From positions 11,721,501 through 11,785,500 of the forward strand of contig JAYKKI010000074.1 in NCBI GenBank assembly GCA_039881145.1: a DNA stretch of 64,000 nucleotides. Reading direction: 5' to 3'. The notes beneath the pieces are model-generated. The model did no database searches. It saw only the letters and a program-made list of their open reading frames with translations, and was not told the DNA's origin. Below are positions 13,620 to 26,470 of this stretch, one piece after another. The position numbers and the translations under genes were made by a program. How positions within the stretch are numbered: position 1 is the first letter of the stretch; every line of letters begins with the position of its first letter. Source of the stretch: Druceiella hillmani (lineage: Eukaryota > Arthropoda > Insecta > Lepidoptera > Hepialidae).

Positions 13620-15423
13620 ATGGCTCCGTTTACAGATGTGCGAGAAAGAAAACATACATCTACGTTAAGAAAAGCAAATAAAGCAAGGTATATATGTCTT
13701 CAATAAACCTATAACTTCTTATTTTCGTGTGTTATTTTTCAGCAATTGATATAGTAGTTTATGCGAATTTCTCAGAAAGAGTATTCCTCTATACTATATA
13801 TACTGTATTCTTCTGCTCAATATATATGTATACTATTCGGCCGAGAAATAATTTTCATCTCTCAAAGATATAAAAAACATTGACTTAGGGGACGCGGAAA
13901 CAAACCTATTCCGGTAATTATTAGTTTATAACATACATTTTATTAATTCTAAATATTATAATTTTTGTAACATATTTTTATTTTAGGTATGTATATTTTA
14001 GGTATGACGTTCCTTCATCATCTACAAACAATTCATATATAACAGACCACCCGCAAATGCCTGCATTTTACGAGATAGATACGACGTTGATGATAGAAAT
14101 GGAATCCAAAAACGGAATTAAGAAAGTACTTATTGATTTTTATTAAGATAATCAGTGATCTTTTTTCTATTATAAAAAATAATAATATTATTTTCAGGAA
14201 ACACATTACGTAGTTCAGGGATGGAGAATAATGGATTCACCGTTCTTTTTAGATCACTTGTTTCATATTGAAAAACATAGTGAAAAATTCGGTTGCAAAC
14301 TATTTATTATGAAATTAGAGTGTTATGAAATTAATACAAGAAAAAGAAAATGGACGGATATCAACATTTTATTTTAACAGTTGTATAAGCGGTTTTATTT
14401 TAAATTAATAACGTGCAGCGATACTGATCGGAAATTTGATGCAAATGTTGAAGTGGTATCAGAAGCAATTCTCACAGGAATTGGATTATTGAGTCTCAAA
14501 GAACTCAGTACCTCTGTGTATACCAGTTTGTTTATAGTGCACTAAACATTATTATGTTTCTTAAATATGGCGAATTACTGCCGAAAATTTTATGCAAAAC
14601 GCGGCCAAAGAAGAATGAAGGTGGAATGGTGGAAGAAGAATGAATTTCGTTGCGACGTCAATGGTGTTAGAATGACAATGATAACTGTTGAAGCTGATGC
14701 ATGTTGAAGCAAACGATCTTATAAATATAATTATTCAGCTTTAGCTGGATATCCAGCAATCACTGGAGAACATACAAGAAAAGTCCCGCACATTGGAGTT
14801 AAATATTACCATAGTCTCTTGTTGCAGAGCTGCAACAGTAAAAATATGCAAAGCTCCCTCTTAGTAAACGTAAACTTTGAAGAGGAGATTATCTTACTAG
14901 GTTACGTACTCCCATCCGCTCTGCAAGTAGGTTTAGAAATGAACAAAATGTTTCTAAAGAAACAAAAATTCTTAATTTGCAGAAAGATATATTAAAAAGT
15001 ACGTGTCATGTTTTGGTGACAACGCAGCATGGGAAAATTATTACATCACCCATAAAGGAAAACGGAATAAAATCGGGTACGATATTACCAATTTTAATGC
15101 TGAAATTAAGGAAGAATGCATCTCAGTTGGGATTTAATCCTAGGAGCCTCCTGAAAAATTTTACTAACAATTGTACTGAACAATTTAATAGTATCGAAGC
15201 CGAAATGGTGGATGGCAAGAGAATAAATTATTATTTTAAACGTTCATACCAAGCACGTTGCTACGCAGTAGTAGTCGCTTTCAATGGCGGTAAACCGCAA
15301 TACACATTATACAAGGTATTGCGGATCAAGAGCCCAGGAAAGTTTATAATGGAATTACAACGCAAACAACACGCCCAAAATCATACTACACAACTCGTCC
15401 AAACTGCTGTAAATCGAATGTAA
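13620..15423 (+). pseudogene. Mutator-like transposase part of a Mutator/YqaJ transposon gene, degraded
   Basis: This is a transposase-like protein of the Mutator-like domain family found beside YqaJ nucleases in arthropod transposons. An ATG at 13620 directly follows an in-frame TGA. Exon 1 is 13620-13687. Intron 1 ends at 14001, or 15 bases earlier at an equally good in-frame AG. Exon 2 ends at 14125, and a 72-bp intron (14126-14197) leads in phase to exon 3. Family landmarks in order are GWRIMDSPFFLDHL with FGCKL downstream; a glycine-rich ILTGIGLLSLKEL; MTMITVEADAC-stop-SKRSYKYNYSALAG; and, in the intact 148-codon block 14977-15423, NNCTEQFNSIEAEMVDGKRI followed by SYQARCYAVVVAFN. Breaks are TAA at 14375, TAA at 14543, a TGA at 14705 where the family has tryptophan, and a frameshift near 14890-14940. 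The family call is firm; intron ends are inferred. Confidence 0.8.
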
Positions 15424-15960
15424 ATTTTGGTAAAAGTGATGAACATTATGTCAATGAATATCAACGTCCAGATATGAACCAAAATTATTTTGACAATACA
15501 AAGAACCTGTTATTAAAAGCATTAAAGAAAAGGTGTTAAACCGTTTTGAAATTGATCGCAATACTATTTTGCAAGCAGAAAGCGTATTTTGGTTTGAATT
15601 TCGGAGATGCGTTAAGACGGCCTCAAAATTTTTTAAAATCTGCAAGAGACACGTCTTTTGCAGACTAAAATTCTGGCCCACCAGTGTGAGTTATTTTATA
15701 CAGCTATAATTTTAATCATATTCTTTCCGTCAGTTATGGAACAGAAAATGGAACCAAGGCCTTGGAACAGCTGGGTGTACAAGAAAATATTAAAACCGAA
15801 ACATTTTAGCTATTTATCGATGATGAGTACTGCTTTCTGGGAGATTCTCCTGATGGCATTTGTTAAGAAGAATTAGTTGAGATTAAATATCCCTCCTCCA
15901 CATTCGATATTGACCCAGAAGAAGCGATTGCAAAAAAAAAAACAATATCATCAAATCTTA
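15424..15960 (+). pseudogene. YqaJ-type nuclease domain, C-terminal part of the same transposon gene, degraded
   Basis: YqaJ belongs to the lambda-exonuclease-like fold, which degrades or resects DNA with a D/ExK metal centre. The remnant follows the transposase directly. One frame gives SDEHYVNEYQRPDM; the next gives IDRNTILQAESVFWFEFRRC and KTASKFFKICKR, the usual pre-catalytic helix; the next gives GTENGTKALEQL, then LFIDDEYCFLGDSPDG, then LVEIKYPSS. The D of SPDG and the E and K of VEIK are the expected metal ligands. Damage: frame changes near 15535 and near 15700, TAG at 15807 and TAA at 15864. After about 15960 the match fades, so the end of the domain is missing or unrecognisable. Virus and phage genomes also encode this domain, but the neighbouring transposase and introns argue for a transposon origin. 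Confidence 0.8.
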
Positions 15961-18900
15961 TTTAACGAATAACTCAATGGTTGAAAAAGTATCAAAATCG
16001 TTTAGTCGTGGCTACAGCACAGCGACGTGAATTCGTGACGCCGAGCGAGTTGTCACCGCGCTTCAATGTATCTAACGTTGAGAACGCAAATTTTTGGTAG
16101 ATCACTTATGGAATTTTGAAAGGCCGTCGGTTATATCCGCGCTTCACAGTCTCACTTCTGCTACGCTAAAATCAAAGTGATTCTTATTGTGTGTACAAAT
16201 TGCGTAAATATTAATTTGAAATATATTCACAACTCAATAAATTACCGTTAAATATACATTTTTTCGTAAAAAATACATTGCGAAATTTGAAATCATATTT
16301 GAAAATAATTAGCATGCATAATGTTTCAAATCAGAACAAAAAATCGGTAAATGAATTAAATATTATCCAGTCGCATCTTTTTGTTGATTTTTCTGTCCTC
16401 AATAAGTTCGTGTATTAGTAAGTGGAAAAAAAAACTTTTTGGAATTAAAAACGCAAGGTTAACTATTCTGCCAATAAATATATTCATGAATCGACCGCTG
16501 ATATGGGACTTGGCTGTGAGTTCGCAATCTATTGTTTTCACTTCGGTTGCCGCATACTATTACTTTCACTGCGGTTGGAAGACTGTTTTAATTAATTACT
16601 TTGGGAAATTACATAAACATGTCATTAACGCTCTTTAAAGGTTCCTCAAAAATTTAAGTAATTTGACTCAATTCCAATGCGACTATCCATTCTGTATACG
16701 TGATTTCATGGACTCTGATTTCGTGGCCGCCTTCATTTTAGTTCTCACATGACGCTATTTAGAGCCTTTTATTTACTTTACATGGGTACAACGTGTTTTT
16801 TGAGTCTAACATCATCGATCCAAATATTGAACCCTTAATATCCAAAATGAGCTGATACACCATCCTGGCTTCCGACAACCGGTAGCAGTGGTAACTTCTT
16901 GTTATACTCATACATAAATGATAATATTTTTGTGCCGCTTTATTCCATTAGTTTTATTAATTTATTACACGGTATGTTTGTAAATTTTTCTGGAATTAAA
17001 TTAAAACTATTTTGAATGCGGACTAAGTACAGCGATGTATTATTGGAAACGCATTTGAACAGACTTTTGAGGAAATTTAAAGTGCACATGTGCATATTTG
17101 TGTTAAGAATCATGATCTCATTAATTTTATAAATGTGAAAGTAACATGCTTTATCATCTAATAGCACTGCAACCATACAATAAATATTTTCTTAACCGTG
17201 CGTTTAATCCGCAGCTTCACTGTTGTGGAAGATTAATAATATAAAAAATGTGTATAAAGGAAGATAAATAATATAATTTTTTCTAAGACGTAGACGAGAT
17301 TTCCATTTAAATTGGAATGACATAGTTAATGCTTTTAATTAACTTATAGGAACTCGAGAAATCACATAATTACTGTAGGACAAAACTAAACATGGGTTGT
17401 TCAATATTAACAATTTAGTTCTGCAATATGACAATAGATTCATTGGATCAGAAATAAACCGAGCTATTTTAGTTGAGAATTCACGTGGACGAACCCGCGG
17501 AAAATAGTTAATGTATGATAAAAAATGGAATATAGTTATTTATTACAAAACCTCAACTTTAATTTCCAGATAGACTTAAAGCATGTGACATATATGTGTA
17601 AATAACATAAAGGCAAATTACAAACAATAATGAATTAACCGATAAATAGAAATTTCACCAAACTAGTTAGTGAAAATAAGTGCGAGAAAAATGGGTGATA
17701 GTTGCAATATATTAATATGCATTCCATAGAGGTGAAATAAATTATGACATCGGTCTATCATTTTATAGTAAACAGCATAAAATAACTGAGACCGCAGAGT
17801 TATCAGCACTTATATTTATTAGCAATAACTAATATAAATGCAAAATCGTTTATAGATTAATGGATACATGTTTTTTATTCTATGGCTCCGTAATTTTTAC
17901 ATTAAATTTGGCTCATGATTATATTTTATCATAGATTAAATTATTTTTATACAAAAAATGACAATAAAAAAATAGCTTAATCGAAGACTAACCTGCTTTA
18001 ATCTCGAAATTAGGTGTAGTTTCTTATGGATAACGTCCAGCTTTTGTCGACACTTGCTAGGTATTTAATTGATCACCTTAGTTATTTATAAATGCGGAAT
18101 AAATTGCGACAGAGAAATTGATATGATTTTGGATAAAGTAAAAGAAGAGCTAATGTCTGTATTCAGACACAGTGGAAATGAAAAAAACAAATACTTATAC
18201 TACAAGTTAGAAAAATCGTTCAAGAAATGTTTAAAATAAAATAAAATTTTTGGGAACAAAAAAAATTACAACAAAATATTTGAGAATTAATGAAACGAAA
18301 ACTAAATTTCCTCGTAGCTAATTTATTTCAAAGCTAGTACTGCAATATGTTGAAGCTAAGCATGATCAATAAAATGTTTGGGCATATGCCTTCGACTATG
18401 GACTTTACAACATTTTTTTTAATAAAATGTAATTTTATGATCAAATTAGAAAGAGTTTATCTTTTAAATTCATAAAGAAACCAATATTCTGCAGCATTCT
18501 CCTGTCTTAAAAGCCTTTCAACTCCTCCGTGATCACTGAAGAATATCCGGAATTTCGGCATTTTCTTTCACTCGATTGACAACCTCAGATGTGGAAATAA
18601 CTATTTTCTTCTCTAAGATGCGTACCAGAAAGCCATTTAATACAATTTCTCATGTGTCTTTCCATCTCTCTCTTATAGCTATACATGTACACAGATAGTT
18701 TTTTTCGGAAAATGTTTGATTCGGAAACATAAATTTTGATACAGTATAAAGTATATTGACCTACATATACACTGACAGCGAAGAGTCCAGTATATTTGTA
18801 TGAAACTTTTAAGCGGAGCTATTGATTTTTGAAAAAAAATGTTTAAGGTCTCAAAAATAGTGCGGAGTGCCGTATCGGGGTTTTAATTACTCTTTTTAAA

Positions 18901-21900
18901 ATTATGTAAGAGCTGGTTACAAAGGTCTTAAAACATTTCTTTCATAATTTTAGGGGGTATATGTAGAGAAACATGCTAAAAATATCTAAAAAGTGTGCCT
19001 CTACTCTTAGTTCTGAAACTGATGAACCTTAAATTAAGAAGAAAACAGAGTTTCATATGCCTACGCAAAAGTTGCAGGGTTACTATGAGGATTATTTTAA
19101 ATGTCTTAGTTGTTGAGATATTCACGATAATATATTTCCCCTGTTTAATTAGAATAAATATTTATTACTCTAGTAAATCTTTATGAACTAGTTTCTTAAT
19201 GAAACCATTGTTTCAATTAATATTTAATAATGAACTTTAACTAGTTACAGAATTTTCTCTTCGTGTCTTCTACAAAGTAAGTATTCAACTTCAATAAAAC
19301 GTTATTAATATGTAATATTATGCCGTTCGCTCACTTTTCCCGCTGATCATAAAATCTTTTGATCAATTCCTCGTATCGGGCGACTTTACGCGTTATCTCG
19401 CCACAGGCGTCAGGAAACAGACACGTATTCGACTATTGCTTTTCGACACTCCTTGTGACGGACGTTGCAACGGAGGTCGAAGGCGTAATGCGATATTTTT
19501 GCAAGGATCATTTGATTGTGGTAAATATAATGTACTTGAGAAAACTTCGGTCATTTTTATGTAATAATCTGCTTGATTACTAACGAACCGTGAATATTTG
19601 GTAACGTCGAATACATACAAGTATTGTTCGATTTAAATTAATCAATATAGGTAACAAATAAAGAAAGGTAAATTCATTTTGATAACACAGGACGATTATA
19701 AATGTCAAGTTTTGGTTGAATCGGGCTATTTACAATACCAGATTATTTTTAATTGTTTCGGGCTACGGGTGTGCATATATAAAGGGATAGATATTGATTA
19801 TCTTTGGAATCGTCTCTAAATATTACAATGCACTTCGTGAAATTTTAATTGTTATTTAAATTTTACATTAACATTTTTTGTTATACCTATTGAAAATATA
19901 ACATGTACGGATTATTGAAGAAAAATTGTTGTTGCGTAATATTAGTAAGATTGATATTTTTTTATTTACAGATTATTAGTTCCGGAATTTATTTATGTTT
20001 CATTTTATAAAAAACGTCATCTCTTTTTAATTAAATGGTGTTTCAGCAATGTCAGGTCCATTCTCCTCAATCTCCTTTATGTACTAAACTAAAACAACAT
20101 CATGTCTCCATTTGTGCATATGATTTGAGAACAGTAATTTGAATTTTAAAGATATTTTGAATATTTCCCCTTTGAAATTTTTTTATTAAATAGAATTCAA
20201 TATAAATGTTCTATTTAAGCAACAATGAATTGCGCAATATTAATAATCGAATTTCTCCATTAACTTATTTTTATATGAAAAGTTATGGTTGTATTTTAAC
20301 TTCGTATTGAGAATACAGTCTTTATTATGACGGCGCTCTAAATTATAATTATAACCACTGAAAAACGGCTTGATGATTAGTGAAACTATTTATTTTTAAG
20401 ATTTTTATAACTTTCGTTAAAAGGGTGAAGGTGTGCGTTTCAGCAATCAGTACTTGAAAATCAGGGACGAACAACAGGGAAACCACCCGTTTTAAAGAAA
20501 AATAACAGCGGATAAGTACAAATTACATCGGATTATGTAAGTATGCATATCTTTATGTATACAAACGTACTATTCGTAAGCTTTCACTGTTTGTCAAAAC
20601 TAAAGGGAATGTCCAATTATTTTCAGAATTATTTGTCGTATCGTTGTGTGATTATGTGGTAAGACTTTAATTTATTAAGTAATTTTTCGTAATTTCGTTT
20701 GTAAAATAAATATACTTAATTTTAATTGAGAATAAACGCTTTATAAAATATCCAATTCAGTTATGAATTATATATTTTAACAACGTGTTGTTTGAAATAT
20801 ATTAGAACATTGATAAAAGACTTTTTGTCTTAAATTGTATACTTTTCATTTTAACAGGTGTAGCCCTTTGTTCCCCATATTGCCAAATTTTAATATGTGG
20901 ATAGTCTTGTTTGACGAGTTTTCAACTGTATGGTGAATTTATTTTATTTTCCCACTAATTAACTTTAATTGAATTGAAACTTGGAGGCTGTAAGATCGTA
21001 AAACATAATAGCAAATTTAATAGCTATTCTTAGTTTAATTTATATCGTTTGTGGCTGTTGGAAATATAAATAATTTTCAAATATATTATATTGCTAGTGA
21101 ACTGTGAGCTGTTATATAGCTGTTGACATTTCTTTAGCTGGATTTAATCACTTAAATTTTTTTATTCACATTATATAACATTTTTAGAAATTGATTTAAT
21201 GTAATGTTTAATTTCTCCATAACATTCTAAACATGTTTAATGTGAAAAATGTTAAACGTCTTTTGAAAATTATGTGTTTTTATAAAAAATAACATCATGT
21301 ATCTAAGGTCCGGTTTAACTTTATAGTATTTACGTTTTATAAATTAGGAAAATTTAAAAAATCAATAAAAATAAGAAAACATTAAATTAGGCCAACAATT
21401 TCTTATTTATCTAACGTCATTTGCATTCCTTCTTTTAGTAAATAGTTTAAAAAAATTATTTAAATAAAATTTTTACTTCTAGTAATTCTGACAATACCAA
21501 CTTCCTTGACAAACTGGTATTGGGAAATTATTTTGCAACCATTATACAGAAATATTAAAAAAATTTACAAATTTTATAGTATACATTTTGCCTAAAATTG
21601 TATAAAAGCTGCCCAACGGATGGGTTAAGAATACTGGTGAGCTTTTTATCTATCGACCTCGCAATCATTGAACGCACGGCTAATTTAGGGTTACTCTTCG
21701 TAACGTAGTCATATGTTTCAGATCGTCTGTACTTATTGGAAGATTAGACAATATTTGATAAAATCTAAAGCCTAGGTAGGCAAGGAGAGAGACTGGCTTA
21801 ATTTGTAATATTTATTCGTTGCAATTGGTGAGGGCGCTCAAGCTTTTTCCGTTATAACTTAAGAAGCAGCCCAGCCTTTATCTGAGGTTTCAAAATAGTA

Positions 21901-23053
21901 AACTTATATTGGTTTTAAAATGTACATCAACATAGTAAAATATAATCTTTAGAACGTGGTATTTTTAATCGCCGTGAGTAGGTAGGTAATAGAATTTCAG
22001 TCACTTAGGATGTTTGCAACTTGTGGTCTAGTAAAAATGTACGGGTCATTGCGTAAGAATATAACTAGAAAGATTTACCGTAAATGAAAGATATATTTGG
22101 AAATTTTTCGTATATTCCTCGACTAATATTTCGCAACTAATAATAGAGTTTATAAGGGTGACTGATTCACACAGTGTTGGAAGTGTATATGGGTCTTCGT
22201 TTTATGCAGTCTTTGGCTTTTAGAGCTTCTAAAAATATACATAAATATTGACATTTGAACAAATTGTTCGTCTAAACCTAACTGACATTTGATAATGAAC
22301 ATTTTGATTTGATATGGAATTTTAATATAAAAAATGAGATAGTATCTAATTTTATTGTTATGAAATTATTTTAAATACCTTTAGTTATATTTCATTAACC
22401 ATTTGTTACTAAATGTAATTTTTATATGTGTTGACTTGTTGGATAACTTACTTGAAAATATTTCTTTCCTAGCAGTCCTTCCCTTTTTGCGTTCACATTT
22501 GATTCAAAAAATTAATACATTCACGAACTCTCAGGTGGGACTAAGACATTGAATATGAATGTGCGGGATAAAATAACTCGAAAATAAGATCTATGACAAA
22601 TGAACAAGTACACAAAGTTAATAAGAATACAAAAAGAGACTTGAACATTTTGGGCACGTAACGCAATCATATGTAACGTATAAATAATTATGGTACAATG
22701 TATTTCATGTAATAATACATGGACAAATAATCCAAAAAAGTTTCAAGAAGGACAACATTCAAAACCTGAGGGAATGGTTTAACAGAGCTACGACCAACCA
22801 ATTTATTACAGCTAATATAATAGTTAATGCACGGTAGGGTATAGTATCGAAGAATAAATAATGCTCTTGATTAACTTTTAGACTTTTTCCACTAACCCGT
22901 GATTATTAAATATGTGCACTTAAACTGAGTGCGTTGTTCAATGGCATTTAGATTTTGTCCGATCGCATTCTCCACAAATTATTTTATATAGTCCACAAAT
23001 CATTTTATTAACCATTTCGTTATTTTTTCTTTCTTTTCTCTAGACGCTTTTTA
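15961..23053. other. Mainly AT-rich spacer; one coding-like GC pocket
   Basis: No supported gene in 7 kb. Items seen: a GC-richer stretch at 16010-16160 immediately after the YqaJ remnant, perhaps its distal end; a pocket at 19350-19510 that is open on both strands; and a short plus-strand frame at about 22755-22835 reading NIQNLREWFNRA, which faintly resembles a retrotransposon polyprotein tail. The rest is long A/T runs without structure. Confidence 0.5.
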
Positions 23054-23584
23054 AACAAGACTAAAGTTTTTCGGACTGAACAAAACAAGACGAACATTTT
23101 TAATATTGCCAAATGTGACGTTGTTCAGAGTTACACATACACACATACTTCGGATCCAATATATCCAACACAGGTGTCTGTGAGTAAGAAATCAAGAGAA
23201 CTTACGTCACTACACGATCTGCGGTTCAAAAGCTCAATAGGATTTGGAAGGATAGGACGATAACCAAAAATACTTAGCTCCGACTCATGAAATGTCTTGT
23301 CTTCTCAATTTTTATCTATGGAGCTGAAACATGGTACCTGCATTTGCAGGATCGCCGAAAAATCGACGCCTTGGAGATGGATGCGTATGCTAAAGATCCC
23401 TTGGACCGCTTTCCGCACTAACAGCTCTATCTTGAAGGACCTCAAGGTCATGGAACGACTTTCATCGACTTTGCAATTACGAACACTAAATTTTTTTGGC
23501 CACATATCCAGGAACGTGTATTCAATCGAAAGACTGGAGACGCAGGGTTACGTAGAAGACAAGAGATCTAGAGGCCGACCATAA
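23054..23584 (+). pseudogene. 3' part of a non-LTR retrotransposon endonuclease/reverse transcriptase
   Basis: Three frames, each picking up where the last breaks, give the post-catalytic region of an insect endonuclease/reverse-transcriptase polyprotein. First comes a lysine-rich strand ending CDVVQSYTY. Then YFGSNISNTGVCE (the YLGS motif after the polymerase palm) continues to TRSAVQKLNRIWKDRTIT and LVFSIFIYGAETW. Finally WRWMRMLKIPWTAFRTN leads to LNFFGHISR and, at the end, DKRSRGRP before a stop. The polymerase palm with its YADD-type motif and the endonuclease are missing, so the insertion is 5'-truncated. Breaks: a frameshift near 23140, TAG and TAA stops within the middle frame, and a frameshift near 23380. 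A taaataaataaa run follows directly, in the position of a retrotransposon tail. Clade assignment (RTE-like or a relative) is uncertain; the family is clear. Confidence 0.8.
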
Positions 23585-23589
23585 ATAAA

Positions 23590-25030
23590 TAAATTGATTT
23601 TTGAGATATATACAAGTCAAAACAAACGTTTTGAAAAAGGAAAACAAACTGTCCTTTACTATTGTAGATTTGAAAAAATCAGTTTCTTGTTAATTGATTT
23701 TTAAAGGTTAATTAAAATTTAATAAAAAAAGTTTCTATTCCGCCTATCTTAGTTTGAGAACTGATCGTTATATGGAAAAAGTTTTAGTATTCATAGAAAC
23801 GGAAGATTTCAAAACATTTTTAAAAACCATTAGAAAAGATTGTAAATTTTGACTTAAAACGAATCGGTAAAACGATTAGAGATTACTAGTATTCAAAAAC
23901 ATATATATATATATATGGCCTGAAAATCACGAATCTAAATTCCCGGTATTTGCTACGAATTTATTTTGCAATTTAGATATTTAAAATTATCTATTTCTAA
24001 TTAAAAAGTTGTGCACAGTAAAAGTTATCATGTTGAATAATGTCTAAATACTTATAAAATAGTGAAGGCAGAATAATTATGCTTAACGCTCTTCAAAGCA
24101 AAATTTTACTTAAAGTTTTTGGTTTCGAACGAATTTTAATTATGCTACCTAGATAAAGTTGTCTAAAACTAAGTGCTTTAAATTGTTGGTAAAATACGAA
24201 TATAATATATTCATAGCGACTTTTTGTTTTCAATCAAATAAATATTAATGAAGTATCTAGGCGACTTGCTAAGTTTCCAGAAGGCAAGATGAACGATAAT
24301 CCCGGTTATTAATTAGAAAAACCTCAGGACAGGGTGAGGCAAGCCTTCAAACTTGTTTAATTATAAACCGTGTTATTATACTTGATGTATTTACTTAATT
24401 TTTCTATTAATTCAAAAGGAGATTTGCTGATGGTTTGTAAATATTGGTAGTGAATTTGTGACTTTTGTTGCTAGGTAGCACGTATATAGTAAAAACTTAA
24501 CCAAAACAATGAGAAATTAGTTTTAAATACAATGAGTGATATTTAACAAGTGGCATGTTTTATAAAGTAAATTCTATCAGCAATATTTTATGTATATATA
24601 AATGTAATATCCATACCGATAAAATAACATTGGACTCTAGAAATGTTATAAATGCAAATTATCATTATTTAACTGGACTGTTAAGAGTTAGAAGATGGAA
24701 GAAGAGTTAGAGAGAACTGCTAATTGAATCATTTGTGGTAGTAAAAGTGTATTGAAACTTGGTCTAAAATTTAATTAACAATGATTTGTTTTATTGCGCA
24801 ACGTCAGATTGTTTTGAAGTAACACTTCTTTAAGCGCGGCTTCTGAGTAACTCAGATTTCATTATGGACGAAAATTAAGTTCACTAAAGTGCATCGACCG
24901 ACTATGGAATTTCGTGACTATATGTATTATATAAAGATGTACGCCTAAATTTGTTTCTATTTTATTTTGATAAAGTTCAACACTTATCAAAATTTTGTTT
25001 ACACTGTATACCAGCAAGATTATCCTTTCT
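23590..25030. other. AT-rich spacer with a short (AT)8 run
   Basis: No gene seen. An (AT)n run of eight units lies at 23901-23916. Confidence 0.6.
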
Positions 25031-25034
25031 AAAT

Positions 25035-25580
25035 ATGATGACGATCTGGCGATGAGATTCTGAAATGAAAAATGGGCCCGCTTAATGAATGATAGGAAAT
25101 CAATTGGGTTTTGTGATATTTTCTGCCGGTAGTAGTTACTTTCCAAAATAACTACACTATCGGCCAGGTCAGAGTCTGATGCAGAGTTTTGGAGGTGAAC
25201 AATGGAACTCCTTAACGGATTGTATTAAATCAAACGTGATTCAAGATATTTGTTACTAATATCGGTTACTTTGCAAAATAACTTCACCATCGACCAGGTT
25301 TGGATCTAATGATGAGTTCTGGAGATGAAAAATTGAATTCCTGAACAGTTTTTTACAATATTTTTGTGAAAAACCATATTTTAGAATATTTATTACTGTC
25401 AGTTATTTTTTTTTCACAAAATAACTACACCATCAACCAGGTCAGAGTCTGATGAGATTTCTGAATATGAAAAACCGTGATTTAAAAGATTTGCTACCAA
25501 TAGTTATTACTTTGCAAAATAATTACACCATCGACCAGGTCAGGACCTGATGAAAAGACGTTCATGGATATCCTCTCTTT
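25035..25580. repeat. Diverged tandem array with CTGATGA cores
   Basis: Four units can be lined up on the word caaaataa, at 25144, 25274, 25417 and 25515, giving spacings of 130, 143 and 98 bases. A weaker partial unit precedes them near 25035. Each unit carries an anchor like accatcgaccaggtcag, then ctgatga or a close variant 5-10 bases later, and, in units with enough sequence left, a gaaa- or gaac-type word 12-18 bases on. The CTGATGA...GAAA spacing recalls the hammerhead ribozyme core, which is known from tandem satellites and Penelope-like elements in animals. The stem between the two boxes is poor in every copy, so any such activity would be lost or never present. Confidence 0.7.
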
Positions 25581-25584
25581 TCAC

Positions 25585-26470
25585 TTCCATAAAAAGTTCC
25601 AGTAAATAATGGAACCGTCTGCAATGGTGGACACATACGTATATTGTTTACTTCCTCACCATTGCATTGTTGCACTCTAGATAGTTAGGTCCCCGTATAG
25701 AAAAAACGGAATCTCTAGAAAGAAAGGCCCTTTATTTTCCTACCAATCTAATTTTTGAGACAGAAAATTTTACATCACAGTGTTACGAAACTTTGGACTA
25801 AAATAATAGTTATAATTATATAGCTTTTGAAATATTCATAAATAAATTATTGAAACAAATTGGAACCTTTCAAAAACTTTTGCCATAATCATTGTGTAAT
25901 CAAAATTAATGTCAAATTTGTGAAGACAAGACTAATAGATTTCACTTTTTGAACTTTGTAATAATAAATCTCCTAAAACTGCTGACATCGGAATTATTGC
26001 CAAAATTTATCATACAGCTGCGAACTACCTTCCAAGTGAATTGTATAAGTCACAATACTTACAAGTGAAATATCCAAGTGACCTCCTATATGCTAGTATA
26101 TAAGTACCTCATATATGCTAGTGGGTGAATTATATATTTGTGAATCGATATAGGCAAGGTAAATTGTATTTTATTTCTTAAATTCGTATTTGCCAATTCA
26201 CGTAAAAAGTATTTAATTTGGTACTAATTGCGGGTTTTATTAACGGCATTATGAACGTTTATGTATGTGCTTACATCTACTTAAATTAAAGAGAAAACAG
26301 CGAAAAGAGTGGTAAATTATTTTTCCCAGTTTCAACGTGTGATCATTAACTAGTTATAAGTGCGATATGCGTCAAAAAACATTGTTCTCATTAATTTAAT
26401 CTAAAAGTTGACTACATTTAACAGAAATTAGTTTTGTTGAATTCCAAGAGATAAATGAATTTTTAATTTA
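25585..26470. other. AT-rich spacer, no gene seen
   Basis: A local direct duplication, catatatgctagt, occurs twice near 26088-26120. No coding frame. Confidence 0.55.

Noticed and set aside
15451..15681. Minus-strand 76-codon frame
   Set aside because: It is the reverse shadow of the YqaJ remnant, whose plus-strand motifs are clear.
15424..15960. YqaJ domain as evidence of an integrated virus or phage
   Set aside because: It directly follows a Mutator-like transposase in a gene with eukaryotic introns; no capsid, polymerase or other viral gene is present.
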